Shown piece by piece: positions 15,266 through 24,275 of a stretch of 64,000 nucleotides of DNA (the first letter of the stretch is position 1; each line of letters starts with the position of its first letter). The position numbers and the translations under genes are program-made. Where the stretch lies: contig JBBSFE010000017.1 of NCBI GenBank assembly GCA_038239005.1, positions 1 through 64,000 of the forward strand, read 5' to 3'. The notes below the pieces were generated by a model. It did no database searches. It was not told the DNA's origin and saw only the letters and a list, made by a program, of their open reading frames with translations. The stretch comes from DASXHD01 sp038239005. GTDB taxonomy: Bacteria > Myxococcota_A > Polyangia > Polyangiales > Polyangiaceae.

Positions 15266-17196
15266 ACCGCCACCATCTGCGGTTCGTGCTTCGGCAGTAC
15301 ATCGAGCACAAAGATCCGTCGAACCTGCGGCTGCACGTTTGGACCTACGCCGCTCGCTGGCTCGCTCTCACGACGTGTCTCTCGCAAATTCCGATTCCGT
15401 TCAAGGTGCCCGTTCTTGGCGCGAACGTGGGCGCGGCGTTCACGGTCATCTCGCTCCTCTATTGGTTGCCTGTCGACGTGCTCGTCACGAGCATCATCGC
15501 CATCATCACGACGGCGTGGGCAGTCGTGCCCTTCTCGCCGTGGGGTCCTGGCCACGGCTGGCTTGGCGTCGCCGCACCGCTCGCGGTCTTCATCGCGATG
15601 GCCGTCACCGCTCGCTACGCGCACGTCTACTTCCACGAGCACGCTGAGTTCCTCAATGGCGCGCCGCCGCTGCGCGCCGCGCTCGACACCGCTCACGTCG
15701 CGGCGTGGGGTGTCTTCCATTTCTTGCTCGAGCGATTGCTCCACGCCGGGTTTAGGCCGAAGCTCAAGACCGAGCTCGATGAACGAGAGCGACAAACGCT
15801 CCGCGCGACCGAGCAAGTTCCGTGGGTGAATTGGGCGGGGCTCGCGTCGTGTCGCGCGCAGCTCGTGTCGACACCGCAAACCGTCGACGATCTCGTCGCG
15901 GCGGTCGGCCAAGCGCGCCAACGCGGGATGCGCATTCGCGTCGTTGCGTCAGGTTTCTCGTGGTCCTCGCTCGTCCCATCGAGCGATGCACTGATCTTCT
16001 GCGAGCGCCTCGACAAAATATCCGTCGACGCTTCGGATCCCATGCACCCAACGGTGTGGGTCGAAGCCGGCGTGACCAACCGGCAGCTCAACCGCGAGCT
16101 CGATCGCCACGGGCTCTGCATGCCGTGGAACGTCGTGCTCGAGACCGTGCGCATCGCAGGCATCGCATCGACGGGCACACACGGCACCGGCAAGCTCACT
16201 GCCACGGTCGGTGACCTCGTCGAAGCGCTCGAGATCGTCGACTCTGGAGGAAAGCTTCGCGTGCTTTCGGAAGAGACCGTCGGCGCCGAGACCATGAACA
16301 GCGCGCGCATCGGCTTGGGTTTGTTCGGTGTGATTGCGCGCATCAAGCTACGCGTCGTGCCGACGTATCGCGTGCGCCAAACCGACAAGCGCCTTCCCAT
16401 GAGCGAGATGCTCGAGCAACTTCCCACGCTCATCGACACCCACGACTCCGTGGAGCTCTATTGGTTCCCCTTCAACCGCGACGTCTGGATGCGGACGATC
16501 GATCGCACGGGCGAGCCCCGCACGCTACGCGGTCATGGTTTCTTGTTTCGCGCGGCGAACTTCCTCCAGAACGCGGCGGCGATCGTCTTCTTCAACGTCG
16601 TCACGCGGCTCGTGCCCGCGATCACGCCGGCTCTCTTGCGCGTCGGCATGTACATGCTTCCGTTTCGCACGCGCATCCTCGACCTCCCCGAGTCGCACCA
16701 CTATCATCATTGGATCGAGATGATGCCGTGTGGGTGTCTCGAGGTCGGGTTCAAAGCCGACGCCGACTACGCAAACGTGCGTCGCGCTTGGGCAACGACG
16801 CAGCGTGTGGTCGACGACTACGCCAAGCGCGGACTCTATCCGTTGAACCTCTCGCTCAACGTACGCTTCATCGGCTCGAGTGGCGCGCTTCTCACGCCCG
16901 CTTACGGCGATGGGCTCACTTGCTACATCGAGATCATGTGGATGGGTCGCCCGAAAGGATGGGCCGAGCTCTCGTCGGAGCTGTGTCGCGAGTGGTTGAA
17001 GGTTCCCGGTGCGATGCCGCATTGGTCCAAGGAGTTCGAGCACGTGCCCGGCGTCGTGCCGATCATCCGTGCGAGCCTCGGCGAGCGGCAAACGCGCTTT
17101 CTCGATGCGCTCGCGAAGTCCGGGATCGATCCGGACCGAGTGTTTTGGAATCCGCTCGTTCGTCGTCTGTTCGAGGGTGATGGGGTGGTGGGATGA
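15262..17196 (+). CDS. fusion of small membrane domain (DUF962/Mpo1-like) with FAD-dependent aldonolactone-oxidase-type enzyme
   Basis: The 644-residue protein starts at GTG 15262. Residues 1-130 form a membrane domain with about four helices (HKDPSNLRLHVWTYAARWLA, then ALTTCLSQIPIPF, FTVISLLYWLPVDVL and YAHVYFHEHAEFLNG), resembling DUF962/Mpo1. The rest is a FAD_binding_4 domain (PQTVDDLVAAVGQARQRGM, GTHGTGKLTATVGDLVEA, GLFGVIARIKL) and a C-terminal aldonolactone-oxidase (ALO) domain ending GAMPHWSKEF and GIDPDRVFWNPLVRRL. ALO enzymes oxidise sugar lactones or sugar alcohols, but the substrate here need not be a sugar. Fusion to a membrane domain suggests a lipid-phase substrate. It overlaps the next gene by four bases. 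Confidence 0.85.
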   Translation: MNRHHLRFVLRQYIEHKDPSNLRLHVWTYAARWLALTTCLSQIPIPFKVPVLGANVGAAFTVISLLYWLPVDVLVTSIIAIITTAWAVVPFSPWGPGHGWLGVAAPLAVFIAMAVTARYAHVYFHEHAEFLNGAPPLRAALDTAHVAAWGVFHFLLERLLHAGFRPKLKTELDERERQTLRATEQVPWVNWAGLASCRAQLVSTPQTVDDLVAAVGQARQRGMRIRVVASGFSWSSLVPSSDALIFCERLDKISVDASDPMHPTVWVEAGVTNRQLNRELDRHGLCMPWNVVLETVRIAGIASTGTHGTGKLTATVGDLVEALEIVDSGGKLRVLSEETVGAETMNSARIGLGLFGVIARIKLRVVPTYRVRQTDKRLPMSEMLEQLPTLIDTHDSVELYWFPFNRDVWMRTIDRTGEPRTLRGHGFLFRAANFLQNAAAIVFFNVVTRLVPAITPALLRVGMYMLPFRTRILDLPESHHYHHWIEMMPCGCLEVGFKADADYANVRRAWATTQRVVDDYAKRGLYPLNLSLNVRFIGSSGALLTPAYGDGLTCYIEIMWMGRPKGWAELSSELCREWLKVPGAMPHWSKEFEHVPGVVPIIRASLGERQTRFLDALAKSGIDPDRVFWNPLVRRLFEGDGVVG

Positions 17197-18497
17197 GTCG
17201 CGCGCTCCGCATCGGAATCATCGGCGCCGGCGTCTCCGGGATGACCGCCGCTTGGCTTTTGCAAAACGATCATCACGTCACGCTCATCGACGGCGCAAAG
17301 CAGCTCGGCGGGCACACCGAGACGGTTGCCGTTACGGTTTCCGACAAGACCGTTCACGCGGAGCTCGGCGCGCGTTTCTTTTTTGATTCCGCATATCCGT
17401 ATTTCTTGGCGCTCCTTCGTTTGCTCGCGGTTCCCATCCGCTGGAGCGACGCGAGCGTCTCCATCACGGATGCGGGTCGCACCATTGTCCTTCCGCCGCG
17501 CTCGCTCGGGCAGATGGCTTCGCTCGTTGGCTCGCCGCGACTCGTTCGTCACGTGTTGTCGTTGCGTCGCTTGATCAAGGAGCAGCCGGTGATCGCCGCC
17601 GGCCGGGACTTCTCGATCACGTTTCGCGATCACCTCGCGCGTAGCGGCTATCCCGCATCGTTCGGACCCGAGTTCGCGTTTCCATTTCTTGCAGCATGTT
17701 GGGGCGCGCCGCTCACCGCGCTGCCGGATTTTCCGGTGTACTCGCTGCTCAAGGGAATGCCCCCGGGTAACAAACCCGGCTTCTACGAAGTGGAAGGAGG
17801 CATGTCGCGCTACGTCCAAGCCTTCGGCGCGGAGCTCACGCGCGTCGATGTGCGTCTCGGTGAGGGCGTTCAGCGCGTCGAAGCCACCAACGACGGTTTC
17901 CGTGTGGACGACCACCATTTCGATCGCCTGATCGTCGCCACGTCTTCGCGCGATGCCGCAAAGCTGCTTCGGGACGTGCCCGCCGCCGCCGAGATGCAGG
18001 CAACCGTCGGCGCCTTTCGACACTTCGACACCGACATCGTGATCCACGGCGACGTGTCACTCATGCCCCGAAACCGCGGCGATTGGACACACACGAACCT
18101 CTTCTTCGAGGGCGAGCTCGCCTGGATGAGCGACTGGCAAGGCATCGGCCATGATGCTCCCGTGTTCCGAACGTGGCTGCCGCGGGAACGCCCGACGCCG
18201 AGCCCACTCTATGGACGGCGGAGCTACCACCATTTGATCATGAGCCCCGAGAATGCCGTTTTACAAAGACGCATCGCCGCGCTGCAAGGCGCGAATGGTT
18301 TGTGGGTGACGGGGATGTACGCAGCCGACGTCGACAACCACGAGAGCGCACTGCTCTCCGCCGTCGTGCCCGCGAAGGCTCTCGCGCCGCACGCGGAGAA
18401 TCTCCGAAAGCTGCTCGGTGCGGTCGCCGCTGACGCACCGCATGGTCTCGAGGTGTTGCCGATCGCGACCGACGCGCTCCTCGCGGGGGCGAGCTGA
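17193..18497 (+). CDS. FAD-dependent amine-oxidase/desaturase-like flavoprotein
   Basis: The 434-residue protein begins with a Rossmann nucleotide-binding motif GIIGAGVSGMTAAWLL and the GG motif LGGHTETV, the usual start of predicted NAD/FAD-binding proteins of the COG2907 type. Further family-like segments are ELGARFFFDSAYPYF, FYEVEGGMSRYV, LIVATSSRDA and GLWVTGMYAADVDNHESALLSA near the C-terminus. In other bacteria such flavoproteins lie beside lipid-methyltransferase or desaturase genes, which fits the membrane-linked partners here. It overlaps both neighbours (ATGA at 17193 and one base at 18497). Confidence 0.82.
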   Translation: MSRALRIGIIGAGVSGMTAAWLLQNDHHVTLIDGAKQLGGHTETVAVTVSDKTVHAELGARFFFDSAYPYFLALLRLLAVPIRWSDASVSITDAGRTIVLPPRSLGQMASLVGSPRLVRHVLSLRRLIKEQPVIAAGRDFSITFRDHLARSGYPASFGPEFAFPFLAACWGAPLTALPDFPVYSLLKGMPPGNKPGFYEVEGGMSRYVQAFGAELTRVDVRLGEGVQRVEATNDGFRVDDHHFDRLIVATSSRDAAKLLRDVPAAAEMQATVGAFRHFDTDIVIHGDVSLMPRNRGDWTHTNLFFEGELAWMSDWQGIGHDAPVFRTWLPRERPTPSPLYGRRSYHHLIMSPENAVLQRRIAALQGANGLWVTGMYAADVDNHESALLSAVVPAKALAPHAENLRKLLGAVAADAPHGLEVLPIATDALLAGAS

Positions 18498-20701
18498 TGT
18501 TCGCGGCGCTCGGTGCGTTCATCTACAAGCGCCGCTGGGGAACGCTCGTCGTGTCGACGCTCTTCCTCGCGTTGTCGATCGCGATGATCCTCCGCGGCGG
18601 CACGCTGACGGGCGCGACCTTCGGCGACAACGAAGCCGAGAAAACCCAGCGACTCACCGAGCAGGTCCTCGGCCACTCATCGACGACAACGTTCGTCGCC
18701 GTCTTCCACAGCGACTCGCTCGATCCGCGAACCGAGGCTTTCCAAACGGCGATGCGCACGGCGCTCGCACCGATCGCGAAAGACCCAAACGTCCTCGAGA
18801 TCATGACGCCCGACGACGCACCACCGATGCTCGCGGGCTCGATGGTGAACGGCGCGGCCAAGAGCGCGATCGCAATGGTCAGCCTCAAAGGCGACTTCAA
18901 GACCGCACTCGCCCACTACCCGAGCGTGCGCACGCGCCTCCGTTCGCCCGAGCTCACGATCACGTGCACGGGCCAAGTGCCGTTCATGGATAATTTCGAC
19001 CGGGTTCTCCAGCACGATCTCGTCCGCGCGGAGATCGTCTCCTTGCCGCTTGCGCTGCTCGTCCTCTTGCTTGCGTTTCGTACCGTCGTGGCTGCGGCGC
19101 TTCCGGTGGGTGTTGGAGCGCTCGCCGTCGTCGGTGGCATTGCCGTCGTGATTGGGCTCTCGCACGTGCTCGACATGGCCGAGTACACCATCAACGTCTG
19201 CTCGCTCATTGGGCTCGGCGTTGCGATCGATTATTCGCTTTTCACGGTGAGCCGCTATCGAGAGGAGCTCGCAAAAGGTCTCGATTACCCGGAGGCGCTC
19301 ACGCGCGCGCTCGAGGGCGCGGGGCGCGTCGTGTGCTTCTCGGGGCTCGCCGTGGGGACGGGTCTTGTCGGGCTTTTGTTCTTTGGCGGATCGTTTCTGT
19401 GGGCGCTTGGAGTTGGCGGAGCCGTCGTCGTCACGCTCGCCGTCATCTTCGCGCTCACGTTTCTTCCAGCGCTGCTCGCCGTGCTCGGCCCGAAAATTCA
19501 CGCAGGGCGTGTACCGATTGCGCGCCTTGGCCCGAGCGACGGTTTTTGGCATCGCGCGGCGAGCTGGGTGATGCGGCGGCCCGTCGCGATCCTCGTGCCG
19601 ACGCTTGCCGTGCTCGCGGTGATGGCATCGCCGTTTCTCAAGCTCGAGCTCATGGCCGCGGACGTGCGCGTGCTTGGCCCCGATGTCGAAGCGCGCAAAG
19701 GCTACGAAATCCTCAAACGCGATTTTCCGGAAGCCGGCGGCAACCGCGTCGTGATGGGCGTTGTGTTTCCGACGTCTCCCGCGCTCACGCCCGATCGCAT
19801 CGGCGCGCTTTACGATCTATCGAAGCGCATCGCGGCCATGCCGCACGTGATCAAGGTCGAGAGCGTCGTCAGCGCGGAAGGGCTCGGCAAAGAAGACCTC
19901 CAGACCGTCCTGATCGACCCGCCCGAGCTCTACAAAGTCCAGGTCGACGCCGGCAAGAAGATGACAGTGGGCGACCACGTAGTCATCCTCTACGCACTCA
20001 TCGACGGCGAACCCGAGTCTCGAATCTCCGAAGACGTGATCCGAAACATTCGCCGCGAGCGCAGGGTCTTGGATGGGTCGCTCTTCGTCGGTGGCCAAAC
20101 GGCAGCCAACATGGACGGCACGGCGTTCATCCAAGAACGGACGCCACGCGCGATAGGGTTCGTCATGGCGATGACGTTCGTGATCCTCTTTCTGATGTTC
20201 GGCTCGGTCGTCATACCGATCAAGGCGATGGTCATGAACTTCGTGTCGGTGGCGAGCTCGTTTGGCGCGCTCGTGTGGATCTTCCAAGAAGGCCACCTCG
20301 GCATCGCGCAGCCGCGCCCGATCGATCACGGGTTGCCCGTGCTCCTCTTCTGCATCTTGTTCGGTCTATCGATGGACTACGAAGTGCTCATGCTCTCGCG
20401 CATCAAAGAGAGCTACGACAAGACACACGACAACACCCACGCCGTCGCCGAAGGGCTCGAGAAGACCGCGGGGCTCATCACGAGCGCGGCCGCGATCATG
20501 GTCGTCGTGTTCGCGGCGTTCGCGTTCGCGAAGATCGTCCTCATTCAGGCCGTCGGCTTCGGCATGGCGCTCGCGGTCACGATCGACGCGACGCTCGTGC
20601 GCCTCCTGCTCGCGCCGGCAACCATGCGCCTCTTCGGCGACCGCAACTGGTGGGCCCCTGCCCCGCTCTTGAAGTTGCGGAGTAAGCTCGGCCTGTCATG
20701 A
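18497..20701 (+). CDS. MMPL/RND-family lipid exporter
   Basis: The 734-residue inner-membrane protein has twelve predicted helices in two sets of six, each preceded by a large periplasmic loop (residues 40-165 and 400-535). Typical motifs are present: IGLGVAIDYSLFTVSRYREE in helix 4 of the first half and LLFCILFGLSMDYEVLMLSR in the second, including the conserved Asp-Tyr pairs used for proton coupling. MMPL proteins export lipids, glycolipids or siderophores. Its position between two flavoproteins and a methyltransferase suggests it exports the product of this operon. It overlaps the next gene by four bases. Confidence 0.9.
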   Translation: MFAALGAFIYKRRWGTLVVSTLFLALSIAMILRGGTLTGATFGDNEAEKTQRLTEQVLGHSSTTTFVAVFHSDSLDPRTEAFQTAMRTALAPIAKDPNVLEIMTPDDAPPMLAGSMVNGAAKSAIAMVSLKGDFKTALAHYPSVRTRLRSPELTITCTGQVPFMDNFDRVLQHDLVRAEIVSLPLALLVLLLAFRTVVAAALPVGVGALAVVGGIAVVIGLSHVLDMAEYTINVCSLIGLGVAIDYSLFTVSRYREELAKGLDYPEALTRALEGAGRVVCFSGLAVGTGLVGLLFFGGSFLWALGVGGAVVVTLAVIFALTFLPALLAVLGPKIHAGRVPIARLGPSDGFWHRAASWVMRRPVAILVPTLAVLAVMASPFLKLELMAADVRVLGPDVEARKGYEILKRDFPEAGGNRVVMGVVFPTSPALTPDRIGALYDLSKRIAAMPHVIKVESVVSAEGLGKEDLQTVLIDPPELYKVQVDAGKKMTVGDHVVILYALIDGEPESRISEDVIRNIRRERRVLDGSLFVGGQTAANMDGTAFIQERTPRAIGFVMAMTFVILFLMFGSVVIPIKAMVMNFVSVASSFGALVWIFQEGHLGIAQPRPIDHGLPVLLFCILFGLSMDYEVLMLSRIKESYDKTHDNTHAVAEGLEKTAGLITSAAAIMVVVFAAFAFAKIVLIQAVGFGMALAVTIDATLVRLLLAPATMRLFGDRNWWAPAPLLKLRSKLGLS

Positions 20702-21372
20702 CGACGAGCTCGCTCCTTGCTCCCGAAGTGGTGCGCACGCTCGACCGCCTTCACCGAAGCGCGCGGATCGATATGTTGCGCATCTTGCTCGTCGCGCCGT
20801 GGGTCGTGCCGGATTTTCTCGGGTTTCGCAAAGTCGTGGACGCGCGCCTCAGCAAGCACATGCGCTCGGTGTTCGTGCCGGTGTCGCGGTCGCAAGGGCA
20901 GATGCTCTACCTCATCGCGCGCAGCATCGAAGCGAAGCGTATCGTCGAGTTCGGCACGTCGTTCGGCATCTCGACGCTCTACTTGGCGGCCGCCGCAAAG
21001 GAAACCGGTGGCGTCGTGGTGGGCAGCGAGATCGAGCCCACGAAGCACGCCAAGGCCGAAGAGCATTTGCGCGAAGCCGGCCTCGACGCATTTGCCGACG
21101 TCCGACTCGGAGACGCGCTCGAGACGCTCGCGACCGTGGAAGCGCCCATCGACCTGGTGCTTCTCGATGGCTGGAAGGATTTGTATTTGCCGATCCTGAA
21201 GATGTTGAAGCCAAAGCTTCGGCCCCGTGCCGTCGTGCTTGCGGACAACATCTACACGTTCAAGAAGGCGCTTCGGCCGTACGTCGAATACGTGCAAGAT
21301 GCACAGAACGGATTCGTGTCGAGCACACTCGAGATTTCGGACGGCTTCGAGATGTCCGTGTTTTTGGGGTGA
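20698..21372 (+). CDS. class I SAM-dependent O-methyltransferase
   Basis: The 224-residue protein contains a SAM-binding Rossmann core: RIVEFGTSFGISTLYLAAAA (motif I, about residue 80), VVGSEIEPTKHAKAEEHL (post-I acidic loop) and IDLVLLDGWKDLYLPILKML (motif IV, about 160), then PRAVVLADN. This order is that of the catechol/caffeoyl-CoA O-methyltransferase type. It is the last gene of the operon and starts inside the MMPL gene (ATGA). The substrate is unknown; it probably modifies the product handled by the upstream flavoproteins. Confidence 0.87.
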   Translation: MTTSSLLAPEVVRTLDRLHRSARIDMLRILLVAPWVVPDFLGFRKVVDARLSKHMRSVFVPVSRSQGQMLYLIARSIEAKRIVEFGTSFGISTLYLAAAAKETGGVVVGSEIEPTKHAKAEEHLREAGLDAFADVRLGDALETLATVEAPIDLVLLDGWKDLYLPILKMLKPKLRPRAVVLADNIYTFKKALRPYVEYVQDAQNGFVSSTLEISDGFEMSVFLG

Positions 21373-21375
21373 AAA

Positions 21376-23016
21376 TCACATCACATACACATGCCGAGAC
21401 ACGCCCGTGAAGGTGTCCGTGAAGCTCCCAGCAGCGGCGGTGAGCGTGCGCGTCTCGAATTGCACGGTCACCGTCTGACCCGCCGTGAGAGGAGCGAACG
21501 AGAACGCGCCCGTGATGTTCGTTGCGGTGGGGTTCACGGCGATGATCGTCGACTTGCCGCCCGCGCTTCGTGCGATGAAGCTGATGCCGCTCGGTGCCGT
21601 CACGGTAGTGACCGGTGCTCCGGTGATCACGCTGCTCAGTGTCGAGAGCTCCGTGAGCGCCTGCGTTGCTTGGGTGAGCGTGCCTGCCGTCGAAAAGCCG
21701 TCCCATGTGAAGAAGAAGAGGCCCGTCGCGCCGAGCGTGAAGCCGTAATACGCCTTGGGCACGATGAGCGCGCTGCCTGCGTCGTCCATCGCGAGCCAGA
21801 TGGGTCGTGGCGTCATCGTCGCGAGCACGGTGCTCGTTTGCGTGACGCCCGAGAACGACGGGCCATACGGCTCGGACATGTAGACATCCATCGCCGGCGC
21901 ATACGGTTGATCGATCGCCGGCGGACTGTAGTGCGCTTGCTGGAGCATGACCGCGACCGGCAGCGCCGACGCCGCGTGCACTTTGGCGTATTCGCTCGTG
22001 AGCATCGCCGGCGTGATGGGCTCGTACACGACCGCCGAAGCCGGGAGATCGGGCTCGTCGTCGAGGTACCACGCGATCTCCGAGAGGTGATGACTGAAAT
22101 CCGTCATCACTTGGGTGAACACCGCGGGCACGGCGGCGCGCGCCGTCGTCGATGATTCTGCGATGACGTTGATGCCCGCTTCGTATGCGGCATCCGCGTA
22201 ACGTTCGGCGCCCGTGTTGTAACAACCCGGATCACCCCACGCGGCCGTGTTCGCCCCCGCGGCCTTCGCTTGCGCGAGCGCGCTCTGCGGAATCCCGTAG
22301 AAGCCGAGCGGAACGAACGGTGCGCCGTCGAGCTCGTACGTCGACCCCTGCATATGCACGCTTCGGTCGCCGGGATGTTTGATCGTCTGCACCGGTACGG
22401 AGCCGTCGCCGAGCGTGATCACCATGTCGTCGAGCAAGAGCGTCTTCGTGCCGGCGTAATAGAGCGAGTAAGTCACTGCGTCACTCGTCGCGTCGGTCGT
22501 GAACGTGAACGTATTCTTCGCCCACGCGCCCGTACACGCGAAAGCCGACGTGAAGCTGCCACTCGTAACCGTGGGTGTGTAGAAGAAACCGTTATCGCCC
22601 GCTTCGCAGCTCGACCAGATCTCGACGTTGTAGGTTTGGTTTGGCGAAGTGAGAAGCCCGTTCGCTTCGACAGCCGCCTTCGCCGGAAAGCCGCACTGCG
22701 CGACATCGGTGCACGCCATTTGGAGCGCGTACGACCCCGAGTGCGCGCTCGTCGAAAGCGAGAACAGGTAGCCCGTGCCGACGTTCGATGGGTTCGGCGC
22801 CCACTCGTATTGCCCGTAACACATGAGGCCGTCTTCGAAGCCGCCGTTGTTGAGGATGTTGGTCGGATGCAGCACGATCGGTGGTAGCGGTCCGCTCTCG
22901 ACGTCTGCATTCGATGCTTGGTCGGTGACGTTTGCGTCCGTCGATGCATCCGGTGACGACGGCGTCGAAGAGCCACACGCTAGGGCGAGCGCGCACAACC
23001 CAATCGTCCTTCGCAT
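21376..23016 (-). CDS. lipoprotein with CBM-like and glycosidase-like domains
   Basis: The 546-residue lipoprotein opens MRRTIGLCALALACGSS (lipobox Cys at about 14) with a Ser/Asp/Thr tether. Residues about 50-210 resemble a carbohydrate-binding jelly-roll (NNGGFEDGLMCYGQYEWAP, LLLDDMVITLGDG). Residues about 220-460 resemble a TIM barrel (FVPLGFYGIPQSALAQA, HLSEIAWYLDDEPDLPA, YMSEPYGPSF, FFFTWDGFSTAGT), and the last 80 are a beta domain. A secreted glycosidase is the best guess; no catalytic pair was verified. It converges on the operon end at 21372 with three bases between, and no hairpin terminator is visible there. Confidence 0.75.
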   Translation of the reverse strand: MRRTIGLCALALACGSSTPSSPDASTDANVTDQASNADVESGPLPPIVLHPTNILNNGGFEDGLMCYGQYEWAPNPSNVGTGYLFSLSTSAHSGSYALQMACTDVAQCGFPAKAAVEANGLLTSPNQTYNVEIWSSCEAGDNGFFYTPTVTSGSFTSAFACTGAWAKNTFTFTTDATSDAVTYSLYYAGTKTLLLDDMVITLGDGSVPVQTIKHPGDRSVHMQGSTYELDGAPFVPLGFYGIPQSALAQAKAAGANTAAWGDPGCYNTGAERYADAAYEAGINVIAESSTTARAAVPAVFTQVMTDFSHHLSEIAWYLDDEPDLPASAVVYEPITPAMLTSEYAKVHAASALPVAVMLQQAHYSPPAIDQPYAPAMDVYMSEPYGPSFSGVTQTSTVLATMTPRPIWLAMDDAGSALIVPKAYYGFTLGATGLFFFTWDGFSTAGTLTQATQALTELSTLSSVITGAPVTTVTAPSGISFIARSAGGKSTIIAVNPTATNITGAFSFAPLTAGQTVTVQFETRTLTAAAGSFTDTFTGVSRHVYVM

Positions 23017-23190
23017 GCCGCTATGGTTTCACACTGGCCCCGCAGCACGGTAAGAAAACCTCGCGATGAGCGATTCGAGCACTTGGCGAGAAGCGGTCGG
23101 GTTTGCTTACAAGCCCGCTTTGACTAGAGCTCATTTCACACCGGTTGCGCTCGCACGGCGGGTGGGTGGATGGGCGTTGCTTGATTTCCG

Positions 23191-23256
23191 GAAAACGATC
23201 GCAGGGAAAAAAACCGGGAAACGATCGCAGGGAAAAACAGCCCGATCGTTTTTCGG
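23191..23256. repeat. 26-bp-period direct repeat plus inverted arm, probable terminator of the minus-strand operon
   Basis: AAACGATCGCAGGGAAAAA occurs at 23193 and again at 23219. CGATCGTTTTTCGG at 23243-23256 is the inverse of the first repeat's start. Read on the minus strand, the array gives GATCG stems followed by long T-runs, 45-110 nt after the stop of the operon ending at 23301. A double rho-independent terminator is the simplest reading. The 23017-23300 intergenic region shows nothing else. Confidence 0.6.
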
Positions 23257-23300
23257 ATTCTGAATGAATGGCGAGGGCGCCGCGCCGGGCAAGATGCGCT

Positions 23301-24275
23301 CTACGGAAAAAATACCTGGGCGCGGACGCCGTACTGTTGCACCAAAATCCCCGAGAATAACGCGGCGATCGACTCGCCGGAGCCGTAGAAGATGCGGAGC
23401 GCGAACGCGCGGATCGGGGACCAACCGACGTAACCATTCACGAGGATGGGAAGCGAGCTTGGTCCGGGCCAGCACGCTGAAAGGCTCGCTTCGGCATGGG
23501 CGCCGATCTGGAGGTTGAGCTGCGTGACTCGAAAGCGTTGGATGTCGGCGAAGAATTCGATGTACGCATTTCCGAGGAAGGTCGGTTGCGGGCCGAGCCA
23601 CGTCGTGACGTTGACGCTGCCGAGCGAGATCTGACCACCTCCGCTCACGCCGATTGCGAAGAGCGTGCCTCTCGCGTTGGTGGCTGCCATGCGCACTTGC
23701 GTCGCGAGGTAGAGCTGGGCGCCCCATGAATCGAGCGGGAGCCAGGCAGCGTCGTCGGCGATGCCGCTCGATGTTGTCGCTTTGAAGGCGAGCGTCTGCA
23801 TGCCTGGGAGCGCGTTGCTCGGACCGGGATATGGAATGAGGGCGCGCACGCCGAATTCGATCCACTCGCGGTCGGAAGGCGTTCGAAGGCGCACGCCGAT
23901 CGCGGGAAGTGGGCCGAGCGGATTGTAGATGCTGTTCGTGGTGTCGTCGGCGAGGCCGAAGTTTGCGCGCACGACGATGCCGAACTGCTCGCCGACCGCG
24001 GTGTGTTCGGTGGTTTCGTATTGCGACACCGAAAAAAAGTGCGCCAGCTCGACGCGCTCGGTGAGAGCACGGTTCGACGAGAACGCGCTGTCCGTGCGCA
24101 TCTCCCAGAGCCGACCCGGGCTGCCGAGCGTCGTGAACCAACCGGCCTCGGCGCCGCGTTGCTCGTCTTCTGTCTCCGTGACCTGCGCCGGGTGAGTAAG
24201 GCCATGAAGCGGGATTTCTTGCGCAGCGCACCCATGGGCGGCGACCAAGACCGCTAGGCTCAGCGCGACTCTCAC
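23301..24275 (-). CDS. secreted beta-barrel-like protein
   Basis: The protein has 324 residues from GTG 24275, with signal peptide VRVALSLAVLVAAHGCAAQ. The mature part alternates hydrophobic and polar residues in many short strands with Gly/Asn turns (QFGIVVRANFGLADD, WIEFGVRALIPYPG, LYLATQVRMAATNARGTLFA) and ends in a terminal aromatic, …VRAQVFFP, as outer-membrane barrels often do. It is the last gene of the four-gene operon and overlaps the M19-like gene by four bases (GTGA). A role as an outer-membrane protein is inferred; no named family. Confidence 0.7.
   Translation of the reverse strand: MRVALSLAVLVAAHGCAAQEIPLHGLTHPAQVTETEDEQRGAEAGWFTTLGSPGRLWEMRTDSAFSSNRALTERVELAHFFSVSQYETTEHTAVGEQFGIVVRANFGLADDTTNSIYNPLGPLPAIGVRLRTPSDREWIEFGVRALIPYPGPSNALPGMQTLAFKATTSSGIADDAAWLPLDSWGAQLYLATQVRMAATNARGTLFAIGVSGGGQISLGSVNVTTWLGPQPTFLGNAYIEFFADIQRFRVTQLNLQIGAHAEASLSACWPGPSSLPILVNGYVGWSPIRAFALRIFYGSGESIAALFSGILVQQYGVRAQVFFP

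Noticed and set aside
19333..20685. 450-aa plus-strand ORF inside the MMPL gene
   Set aside because: It lies in another frame of a well-supported gene, with an Arg/Ala/His-rich sequence and no domain; a GC-driven shadow.
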